Assembly: GCA_021781695.1 (NCBI GenBank)
Contig: JAJXWG010000087.1
Location: 1-6,974 of the forward strand
Length of the DNA: 6,974 nucleotides
Direction of reading: 5' to 3'
Origin: Pseudomonadota bacterium
Lineage (GTDB): Bacteria; Pseudomonadota; Gammaproteobacteria; Burkholderiales; Gallionellaceae
Made by a program: the position numbers and the translations under genes. Below are positions 1 to 5,645 of this stretch, one piece after another. Every line of letters begins with the position of its first letter. Position 1 is the first letter of the stretch. The notes beneath the pieces were generated by a model. The model saw only the letters and a list, made by a program, of their open reading frames with translations. It made no database searches and was not told the origin of the DNA.

Positions 1-33
1 TTCGCGCAAATCTGATAAATGGTGCTTTGTCAT
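1..33 (-). CDS. Possible first 11 codons of a divergent gene, unidentified
   Basis: On the minus strand an ATG at 33-31 opens a frame that stays open to the window edge and reads MTKHHLSDLRE. Genes divergent from nadK are common in proteobacteria (grpE in E. coli), so a divergent start is plausible here. The eleven residues do not match the start of GrpE or HrcA as I know them, and no clear Shine-Dalgarno sequence precedes the ATG. An open frame this short can easily occur by chance. No function can be assigned. Confidence 0.15.
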   Translation of the reverse strand, partial: MTKHHLSDLRE

Positions 34-55
34 AGTGTGCCCGATGTGGTTTAAT
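27..55 (+). promoter_or_regulatory. Predicted sigma-70 promoter of nadK
   Basis: A TTGTCA box at 27-32 (5 of 6 to TTGACA) is followed after exactly 17 bp by TTTAAT at 50-55 (5 of 6 to TATAAT). The -10 box is preceded by TGG at 47-49, which gives the TGn extended -10 motif. Transcription would be expected to start about 7 nt after the -10 box, near 62-63, on or next to the nadK ATG at 63. This is a prediction from consensus only. Confidence 0.6.
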
Positions 56-62
56 CGCGCCC

Positions 63-935
63 ATGAAATTTCCCTTCAAAAATATTGCGCTCATCGGAAA
101 ACACAAGTCTCACGATGTGGCCGAACCATTGCTGCGCATGGCAGAATTCCTGTCGGCCAAAGGTTTGAGTGTGCTGGTCGACAAACAGAGTGCCGAGCAT
201 CTGCCTTCCTGTCCTTATCCCGCGATGGAGCTGGCAGACATTGCAGGCAGGGTGGATCTTGCAATCGCGCTGGGTGGGGATGGCACGATGCTGAATATTG
301 CGCGCACCTTTTCACCGCATCATGTGCCCATGATAGGGGTAAATCAGGGCAGGCTGGGGTTTCTCACCGACCTGACGCTGGACAACATGCTGGATGTCAT
401 CGAGGGGATGCTGGAAGGACAGTATGTCACCGAGCGGCGCTTGCTGCTGTCGGCGCGCGTGATGCGCGGCGAGACCGAGGTATTCAGCGGCACGGCTTTC
501 AACGAAGTGGTGGTGCATCGCAGCCAGATCAGCAGCATGGTCGAATTCGAGGTGCGCATCGACGGCGAATACCTATACAATCAGCGGGCAGACGGGTTGA
601 TTGTCGCGACGCCGACCGGTTCTACTGCCTATGCGATGTCTGCGGGCGGCCCGATATTGCATCCCGGACTCGATGTGCTGGAGCTGGTGCCGGTTTGCCC
701 ACACACGCTGAGCAACCGGCCGATCGTGGTGCGTGCTTCGTCAGTGCTGGAAATTCTGATGCACCGCACCGGGGATATCCGTGTGCGTCTGGACAGTCAT
801 GCCAGTTTCGACATGCAGCTTGACGACAGGATAGTCGTGACCCGCTGCCCTGAGCATGCCTGTCTGCTGCATCCCGTGGGACACAGTTATTACCACACGC
901 TGCGTGAGAAGCTGCTCTGGAACCAGGCCTTTTAA
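63..935 (+). CDS. nadK: NAD kinase (ATP/polyphosphate-dependent NAD+ phosphorylation)
   Basis: This cytosolic enzyme phosphorylates NAD+ to NADP+ and is the source of the cell's NADP pool. The 290-residue product has the family motifs in order: GGDGT at residues 71-75, NQGRLGFLTD at 94-103, the conserved NE pair at 147-148, and DG at 177-178 followed by TPTGSTAY at 183-190. Length matches the bacterial family (about 290 residues). The ATG at 63 puts the usual FKNIALIGK segment at residues 5-13, so it is the natural start, but no Shine-Dalgarno sequence lies before it and the -10 box of the predicted promoter ends only 7 nt upstream. recN follows after 16 nt, the same order as in E. coli. I see no damage or odd composition. 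The function call is secure. Confidence 0.97.
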   Translation: MKFPFKNIALIGKHKSHDVAEPLLRMAEFLSAKGLSVLVDKQSAEHLPSCPYPAMELADIAGRVDLAIALGGDGTMLNIARTFSPHHVPMIGVNQGRLGFLTDLTLDNMLDVIEGMLEGQYVTERRLLLSARVMRGETEVFSGTAFNEVVVHRSQISSMVEFEVRIDGEYLYNQRADGLIVATPTGSTAYAMSAGGPILHPGLDVLELVPVCPHTLSNRPIVVRASSVLEILMHRTGDIRVRLDSHASFDMQLDDRIVVTRCPEHACLLHPVGHSYYHTLREKLLWNQAF

Positions 936-936
936 C

Positions 937-942
937 TATAAT
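937..942 (+). promoter_or_regulatory. Perfect TATAAT -10 element in the nadK-recN gap
   Basis: TATAAT at 937-942 lies directly behind the nadK stop codon (933-935) and ends 9 nt before the recN ATG at 952. A start site at about 949-951 would give a recN message with almost no leader. No good -35 box is found at 16-18 bp spacing (913-920 reads TGCTCTGG), so the promoter rests on the -10 box alone. I looked for a LexA-type CTG-N10-CAG box between about 840 and 955 and found none. Confidence 0.4.
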
Positions 943-951
943 ATCTTTTGC

Positions 952-2607
952 ATGCTGAAATTCTTGAGTATCCGCGATTTTGTCATCGTGTCTGAAATGG
1001 ATCTGGAATTCGGCTCCGGCTTTACTGCGTTGACAGGCGAGACGGGGGCCGGAAAATCCGTGCTCATCGATGCCTTGTTGCTGGCCCTGGGCGAGCGCGG
1101 CGATGCGGCAATGGTGCGCGGAGAGCGTGCCGAGATCACGGCGGGATTTGACATAGCCGAGATGGCAAACCTGAAATCCTGGCTTGCCGCGCAGGAATTG
1201 CCGTGCGATGAGGGTGTCTGCCTGATGCGCCGCCTGCTGGACGCGGGGGGGCGTTCGCGCGGCTTCATCAACGGGCGCAGCGTCACCTTGCAGCAGATGC
1301 GGGAGGCAGGCGAGCAGCTGTTGAATATCCACGGACAGCATGCCCACCAGACTTTGCTGCAAGCTGACGAACAGCAGAGATTGCTCGATGGCTATGCAGG
1401 CCTGCAGCAGCAGGCAGGCGAGGCGGGGCAGCTTTATCGCGGCTGGCAGGCACTCAAAAACCGCAGGATCACATTGAGCGAGAATTCGCAGGCGGCTGCA
1501 GCCGAACGCGAACTGCTGTCGTTTCAGCGCAACGAACTGGAGGCCCTGGCGTTCAATGAGGCGGACTGGGAAACGCTGCAGGCTGACTGTTCGCGTCTTG
1601 CTCATGCCGCCAGCCTGCTGGAAACCGCTGCGTTCGGCATCGACATCCTTTCTGAAGCCGATACCGCCTGTCTTGCGCAGATCAACGGGCTGATGGCGCG
1701 GCTCCGGGATGGGTTGAATCATGATGCTTCTCTTCATGAGCCTCTGCATCTTCTGGAATCCGCGCAGGCTGAATTGCAGGAGGCGGTGTATAGTCTGCGC
1801 CATTATCAGCAGCGCCTGGATGTTGATCCAGGACAGCTTGCCGAAAAGGAAAGGCAGATTCAGGCCGTTGTGGATATGGGGCGCAAATATCGGGTGATGC
1901 CGGAAAAACTGAACGATGTGCTGGATGAGATCGTCGCGCGCCTGGCAGATCTGGGCACAGATGCCGACCTTGACGAGCTGTCCCGCCAGGAAGAGGCAGC
2001 AAAACTGCGCTATATGGAAGGTGCGGAAAAACTGAGTCTGGCCCGCAAGCTTGCCGCAGATCGATTCTCGCAGCAGATAAGTTCGGCGATGCAGACGCTG
2101 GCAATGGATGGCGGAAAATTTGAAGTCGCGCTGCTGCCCTTGCCTGAAGGCGGCGCCTGCGGCCTTGAAACGGTGGAATTCAGGATTGCCGCCAATCCGG
2201 GCTCCCCGCTGCGCAGCATGGCAAAAGTCGCATCGGGCGGTGAACTATCGCGCATCAGCCTGGCGATACAGGTTGCAACCAGTCAGGTGGCCAGCGTGCC
2301 TACGCTGATTTTCGACGAGGTGGACAGCGGCATAGGCGGGAGAGTTGCGGAAATCGTGGGCCTGCTGCTCAAACAGCTGGGGCGTGAGTACCAGGTGCTG
2401 TGCGTGACGCACCTGCCGCAGGTGGCCGCGATGGCAGACCATCAGTGGCAGGTCAGCAAGGCGGTCAAGGAGGGTGTTACTTTAAGCCATATCGAAGTGC
2501 TGAACGACGAGCAGCGCATTGAAGAAATTGCGCGCATGCTGGGTGGTGTTGTCATCACCGAGACCACGCGCATACACGCGGCGGAGATGCTGGGTTTGGC
2601 CGCTTGA
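952..2607 (+). CDS. recN: DNA repair protein RecN (SMC-like ATPase)
   Basis: RecN is a cytosolic SMC-family ATPase acting in recombinational repair of double-strand breaks. The product is 551 residues (E. coli RecN is 553) with both ABC ATPase halves: Walker A GETGAGKS at 29-36, the signature SGGELSR at 428-434, Walker B with the catalytic acidic residue in LIFDEVD at 452-458, and the H-loop VTHLPQVAA from 485 (His487). Between them lies a charged, Leu/Gln/Glu-rich stretch of about residues 150-370, consistent with the short coiled-coil arms of RecN. The start at 952 gives the usual LxxLxIRDFVIV opening; in-frame upstream starts would run into nadK. There is no Shine-Dalgarno sequence before 952. 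In E. coli recN is strongly SOS-induced; no LexA box is visible here. Confidence 0.97.
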   Translation: MLKFLSIRDFVIVSEMDLEFGSGFTALTGETGAGKSVLIDALLLALGERGDAAMVRGERAEITAGFDIAEMANLKSWLAAQELPCDEGVCLMRRLLDAGGRSRGFINGRSVTLQQMREAGEQLLNIHGQHAHQTLLQADEQQRLLDGYAGLQQQAGEAGQLYRGWQALKNRRITLSENSQAAAAERELLSFQRNELEALAFNEADWETLQADCSRLAHAASLLETAAFGIDILSEADTACLAQINGLMARLRDGLNHDASLHEPLHLLESAQAELQEAVYSLRHYQQRLDVDPGQLAEKERQIQAVVDMGRKYRVMPEKLNDVLDEIVARLADLGTDADLDELSRQEEAAKLRYMEGAEKLSLARKLAADRFSQQISSAMQTLAMDGGKFEVALLPLPEGGACGLETVEFRIAANPGSPLRSMAKVASGGELSRISLAIQVATSQVASVPTLIFDEVDSGIGGRVAEIVGLLLKQLGREYQVLCVTHLPQVAAMADHQWQVSKAVKEGVTLSHIEVLNDEQRIEEIARMLGGVVITETTRIHAAEMLGLAA

Positions 2608-2649
2608 GGTATGATGCTGCCGATGCTGAAAATTTTGAGATTGAAAAAC

Positions 2650-2988
2650 ATGCGTTTTAAAATAATATTGTTCTCCCTGCTGCTTTCCTCATGCAGCTAT
2701 ATTCACTTTCCAACTGCCTACAAGATGGACATCCGGCAGGGGAACTACATAACACAGGAAATGCGCGACAAGCTGCAAACCGGCATGTCGCGCGCGCAAG
2801 TCAAATTCGTGATGGGCACGCCCATGATCAGCGATCCTTTTCATGCCAACGAGTGGGACTATGTGTACCGTTTCGAGCACGATTACAAGCTGGTCGAACA
2901 GCAGCGCCTGACAGTGTATTTCGAGGATGACAAACTGGTGCGCATCGACGACAGCGGCCTGCATTTGACAGCGGCCGAAGCCAAGTAG
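2650..2988 (+). CDS. bamE: Outer membrane assembly lipoprotein BamE (SmpA/OmlA)
   Basis: BamE is a small lipoprotein of the BAM complex, which folds beta-barrel proteins into the outer membrane. From the ATG at 2650 the product is 112 residues (E. coli BamE is 113). It begins with a short basic n-region (MRFK), a hydrophobic core and the lipobox LSSC, with lipidated Cys15 at codon 2692-2694. The next residue is Ser, not Asp, as expected for transport to the outer membrane. The mature part has the SmpA/OmlA pattern: a QGNYIT segment at 30-35, the LQTGMSRAQVKFVMGTP segment at 42-58, and the WDYVYRF strand at 69-75. In-frame ATGs at 2611, 2614 and 2623 would extend the signal peptide; a GAGG at 2606-2609 could serve the 2614 start. 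I chose 2650 on length and signal-peptide form. It lies between recN and dapB. Confidence 0.9.
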   Translation: MRFKIILFSLLLSSCSYIHFPTAYKMDIRQGNYITQEMRDKLQTGMSRAQVKFVMGTPMISDPFHANEWDYVYRFEHDYKLVEQQRLTVYFEDDKLVRIDDSGLHLTAAEAK

Positions 2989-2996
2989 GCCAGCTT

Positions 2997-3002
2997 TAAG
3001 GA
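2997..3002 (+). promoter_or_regulatory. Shine-Dalgarno sequence of dapB
   Basis: TAAGGA at 2997-3002 is the clearest ribosome binding site in the first half of the window. Two consecutive in-frame ATGs follow at 3007 and 3010. Spacing is 4 nt to the first and 7 nt to the second, so the second is favoured. Confidence 0.7.
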
Positions 3003-3009
3003 ATGAATG

Positions 3010-3795
3010 ATGAGCAAGATTAGAATTGCCATTGCGGGCAGCAGTGGCCGTATGGGCAGAATGCTGCTGGAAAGCGTGGCTGATGCGGACGATCTGGTGC
3101 TGCATGCCGCGCTGGAACACGAGGGCAGCGAGATGCTGGGGCGTGAGGCTGGCGGCGTGAAAATCAGCGCCGATGTCGAGGCAGCACTAAAAGGCGCGGA
3201 TGTGCTGATCGATTTTACCCGTCCGGAGGGCACGCTGAATCATCTCGACGTCTGCCGCAGGCTCAAGGTGAACATGGTGATCGGCACCACGGGATTCAGC
3301 GCACAGCAGAAAGCCCAGCTCGGTGCGGCAGCGCAGGACATAGGCATCGTGTTTGCGCCCAACATGAGCGTGGGCGTGAACCTTCTGTTCAAACTGCTTG
3401 AGACCGCATCGCGTGTACTGGCTCAAGGCTATGACATCGAGATCATCGAGGCGCACCACAGGCACAAGGTAGATGCGCCTTCCGGCACCGCTCTGGGCCT
3501 GGGCGAAGTGGTTGCGCGCACGCTGGGACGCGATCTTTCAGAATGTGCTGTGTATGGACGTGAAGGAGTGACGGGGGAGCGCGATCCGTCCACAATCGGC
3601 TTTGCCACTGTGCGCGGCGGAGACATCGTGGGCGACCATACTGTGCTGTTTGCCGGCATAGGAGAGCGCATCGAAATCACCCACAAGGCGAGCAGCCGTG
3701 CAACTTTTTCGCTGGGAGCGCTGCGTGCAGCCCGCTTCTTGAAGAGCCACCCTCCTGGAATGTACGATATGCAAGATGTGCTTGAACTGAAGTAG
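3010..3795 (+). CDS. dapB: 4-hydroxy-tetrahydrodipicolinate reductase
   Basis: DapB is a cytosolic enzyme that reduces 4-hydroxy-tetrahydrodipicolinate to tetrahydrodipicolinate with NAD(P)H, on the diaminopimelate/lysine pathway. The 261-residue product starts with the Rossmann dinucleotide loop GSSGRMG at 10-16. GTTGFS at 92-97 and APNMSVGVN at 116-124 follow. The catalytic segment EAHHRHKVDAPSGTA lies at 147-161; by comparison with E. coli DapB, His149 is the proton donor and Lys153 binds the substrate. Length is close to the family norm (about 265-273). The Shine-Dalgarno spacing favours the ATG at 3010 over that at 3007. bamE lies 21 nt upstream, a common betaproteobacterial pairing. pcnB follows after 15 nt, so co-transcription is likely. 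No irregularity is seen. Confidence 0.97.
   Translation: MSKIRIAIAGSSGRMGRMLLESVADADDLVLHAALEHEGSEMLGREAGGVKISADVEAALKGADVLIDFTRPEGTLNHLDVCRRLKVNMVIGTTGFSAQQKAQLGAAAQDIGIVFAPNMSVGVNLLFKLLETASRVLAQGYDIEIIEAHHRHKVDAPSGTALGLGEVVARTLGRDLSECAVYGREGVTGERDPSTIGFATVRGGDIVGDHTVLFAGIGERIEITHKASSRATFSLGALRAARFLKSHPPGMYDMQDVLELK
3739..3768 (+). promoter_or_regulatory. Weak candidate promoter for pcnB inside the dapB 3' end
   Basis: TTGAAG at 3739-3744 and TACGAT at 3763-3768 are separated by 18 bp. A transcript starting near 3775 would have a leader of about 35 nt before pcnB. Both hexamers lie in coding sequence and match the consensus imperfectly, so chance is a fair alternative. Confidence 0.2.
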
Positions 3796-3810
3796 TCCCT
3801 TGAATAATAA

Positions 3811-5142
3811 ATGATCAAAAAACTCCTCAAGCGCGTATTTCGCAGGTCCGCGAAAGCCAAAACTGCCGGCAATGCGCAAATCATTCCATATGCCTTGCAC
3901 AATGTGCCGCGCGAGCAGATCAGCTATGGCGCAAAACGCGTGACGGATGGCCTGCAGGCGGCAGGTTTTCAGGCGTATGTGGTGGGCGGTGCAGTGCGAG
4001 ATCTGCTGCTGGGCAAGACGCCCAAGGATTTCGACGTGGCAACCAATGCCACGCCCGAGGAAGTCAAGCGAGTGTTCAGGCGCTCCCGCATCATCGGACG
4101 GCGTTTCCGTCTGGTGCATGTGATGTTCGGCGAAGAGTTGGTCGAGGTGTCCACCTTCCGCCGCATGATAGAAACGGAAGATGCGCAGACCGATGAACAT
4201 GGCCGCCTGTTGCGTGACAACGAATTCGGCGACCAGGAGCAGGATGCGGCGCGCCGGGATTTCACCGCGAATGCGCTGTTCTACGATCCTGCCACACAGG
4301 AAATCTTCGACTACCACCGCGGATTTGCAGATATTCGCGCAGGCGTTCTGCGCATCATAGGGGATCCGCAAGTTCGCTATCGCGAAGATCCGGTGCGCAT
4401 GCTGCGTGCCGTGCGCCTGTCGGCCAAACTTGGCATCAGGCTCGATGCCGCCACCGCAGCGCCGATTGCAACCATGAAGTCTCTGCTCGACAACGTGCCA
4501 GAGGCGCGCATGCTGGACGAGGTTCTGAAGATGCTGCTGTCCGGCCATTCGGTCGAATGCATACAGGAGTTGCGCAAGATGCAGCTGCATCACGGACTGC
4601 TGCCGCTCTTGGATGTGATCATGGAACAGCCTGCGGGCGAAAAATTCATCACGCTTGCACTGAAGAATACCGATGAGCGCATGAGCCAGGGAAAATCGGT
4701 GTCTCCGGCCTTTCTGTTTGCGGCCTTGCTCTGGAACGAAGTGCTTGCCGCATGGAATCTTCTGGTGGCGCAAGGCGAGCGCCCGGTGGGTGCGATGCAC
4801 ACTGCGATGGATGAGGTGCTGGCGCGCCAGAAAAAAAAGCTGGCCATTCCGCACCGCCACGATGCGATCATGAAGGAAATCTGGCTACTGCAGCAGCGTT
4901 TCGAGCAGCGTTCAGGACAACGTCCATACCGTCTGCTCGAGCAACCGCGTTTCCGCGCCGCATTCGATTTTCTGCTGTTGCGCTGTGCGAGCAACGAAGT
5001 GGATAACGAGCTCGGGCTTTGGTGGGATGAGTTTCAGGATGCGTCTGATGTGCGCCGCCAGGAAATGTTGCAGCCAGAAGCTGCGGGAGGTGCCAAGAAG
5101 CGCCGCCGCAAGCCGCGAAAGAAAACCGGACAGGCGTCGTGA
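3811..5142 (+). CDS. pcnB: Poly(A) polymerase I
   Basis: PcnB adds poly(A) tails to RNA 3' ends and thereby promotes RNA decay. The 443-residue product has the class II nucleotidyltransferase core: GGAVRDLLLG at 59-68 and the metal-binding DFD at 73-75. It also has the segment ATNATPEEV from 77, GRRFRLVHVMFG at 96-107 and VEVSTFRR at 111-118. A later RRDFTANALFYD motif and RYREDPVRMLRAVRL helix are typical of this superfamily. CCA-adding enzymes share the core, but the basic N-terminus (MIKKLLKRVFRRSAKAK), the size and the strongly basic C-terminal tail (KKRRRKPRKK) point to PcnB. No Shine-Dalgarno sequence precedes the ATG at 3811; the 15 nt after dapB are AT-rich. The last four bases overlap folK. 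An A8 run at 4831-4838 lies in frame. Confidence 0.95.
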   Translation: MIKKLLKRVFRRSAKAKTAGNAQIIPYALHNVPREQISYGAKRVTDGLQAAGFQAYVVGGAVRDLLLGKTPKDFDVATNATPEEVKRVFRRSRIIGRRFRLVHVMFGEELVEVSTFRRMIETEDAQTDEHGRLLRDNEFGDQEQDAARRDFTANALFYDPATQEIFDYHRGFADIRAGVLRIIGDPQVRYREDPVRMLRAVRLSAKLGIRLDAATAAPIATMKSLLDNVPEARMLDEVLKMLLSGHSVECIQELRKMQLHHGLLPLLDVIMEQPAGEKFITLALKNTDERMSQGKSVSPAFLFAALLWNEVLAAWNLLVAQGERPVGAMHTAMDEVLARQKKKLAIPHRHDAIMKEIWLLQQRFEQRSGQRPYRLLEQPRFRAAFDFLLLRCASNEVDNELGLWWDEFQDASDVRRQEMLQPEAAGGAKKRRRKPRKKTGQAS

Positions 5143-5618
5143 CGCAAATCTGTTTTATCGGGCTGGGCAGCAATCTTGGCGAGCCCTCAGACCAGTTGAG
5201 GCTTGCAATATCAGACATTGACCAATTGCCGGATACGCGCGTTCTGGCGAGTTCGGCCTTCTATCGCAGTGCGCCGATCGGTTATCTGGATCAGCCGGAT
5301 TTCGTGAATGCGGTAGTCAAGATCGAGACCGGTCTGGCCCCGCGGCAACTCTTGTCCGCCATGCTTGGCATCGAGAGGCTGCATGGGCGCGAGCGCACTT
5401 TCAGCAATGCGCCCCGCACGCTGGATCTGGATGTGCTGCTTTATGGCGACATGCAGATAGACGAGCCGGGCCTTGCGATTCCGCATCCGCACATGCACCG
5501 CCGGGCATTCGTGCTTCAACCCCTGCTCGAGATTGAACCGGACTGCATGATTCCATCCGTGGGATCGGTTGACCAGGCGCTGCAAGGCTGTCTGGATCAG
5601 ATTCTGGAAAAGCTGTAG
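5139..5618 (+). CDS. folK: 6-hydroxymethyl-7,8-dihydropterin pyrophosphokinase (HPPK)
   Basis: FolK transfers pyrophosphate from ATP to 6-hydroxymethyl-dihydropterin, the step before dihydropteroate synthase in folate synthesis. The product is 159 residues, the same length as E. coli HPPK. It opens with the family start IGLGSNLG at 7-14, followed by SAFYRSAPIG at 39-48 and DFVNAVV at 54-60. The catalytic segment APRTLDLDVLLYG at 91-103 carries the two magnesium-binding residues Asp96 and Asp98. The start is GTG at 5139, inside a GTGA overlap with the pcnB stop, so translation is probably coupled; GGACAGG at 5128-5134 may act as a weak ribosome site. The HPPK signature normally has a charged residue three positions before the Pro-Arg pair; here it is Ser89. 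Confidence 0.95.
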   Translation: MTQICFIGLGSNLGEPSDQLRLAISDIDQLPDTRVLASSAFYRSAPIGYLDQPDFVNAVVKIETGLAPRQLLSAMLGIERLHGRERTFSNAPRTLDLDVLLYGDMQIDEPGLAIPHPHMHRRAFVLQPLLEIEPDCMIPSVGSVDQALQGCLDQILEKL

Positions 5619-5634
5619 CATGGCATGATTTAAT
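5605..5634 (+). promoter_or_regulatory. Candidate promoter for panBC across the folK-panB junction
   Basis: TTTAAT at 5629-5634 is preceded by TGA at 5626-5628, giving the same extended -10 (TGn-TTTAAT) as the nadK promoter. A poor -35, TGGAAA at 5605-5610 (4 of 6), sits 18 bp upstream. The predicted start site near 5641 would cut into the panB Shine-Dalgarno sequence at 5636-5641, which argues against strong use of this promoter or for a start a few bases earlier. Confidence 0.3.
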
Positions 5635-5635
5635 T

Positions 5636-5641
5636 GAGGGG
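5636..5641 (+). promoter_or_regulatory. Shine-Dalgarno sequence of panB
   Basis: GAGGGG at 5636-5641 lies 4 nt before the ATG at 5646 (6 nt counting from the GAGG core). It fixes the start at 5646 over the in-frame TTG at 5634, which overlaps the site itself. Confidence 0.7.
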
Positions 5642-5645
5642 CAGC

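Noticed and set aside
35..823. A 262-codon + strand frame overlapping nadK out of phase
   Set aside because: It is a shadow of nadK, with Arg/Ala/Gly-rich low-information translation, and its first codons lie within the predicted promoter.
1245..1251. A G7 homopolymer in recN
   Set aside because: It encodes the conserved Ala-Gly-Gly of the LDAGGRSRGFING region (residues 98-100), so it is explained by coding. At 7 bases it is short for a phase-variable tract.
622..1803. A 393-codon open frame on the minus strand opposite nadK and recN
   Set aside because: It spans two well-identified genes in antisense, shows no recognisable domain, and its composition is what reverse reading of GC-biased codons gives.
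3538..4860. A 440-codon open frame on the minus strand opposite dapB and pcnB
   Set aside because: Translation is rich in His, Gln and Arg with no motif, and both + strand genes beneath it carry complete catalytic motifs. The length reflects codon bias.
5619..5645. CATGGCATG just after folK as a possible terminator or repeat
   Set aside because: It is a short direct repeat with no stable stem and no U tract; it does not form an intrinsic terminator.
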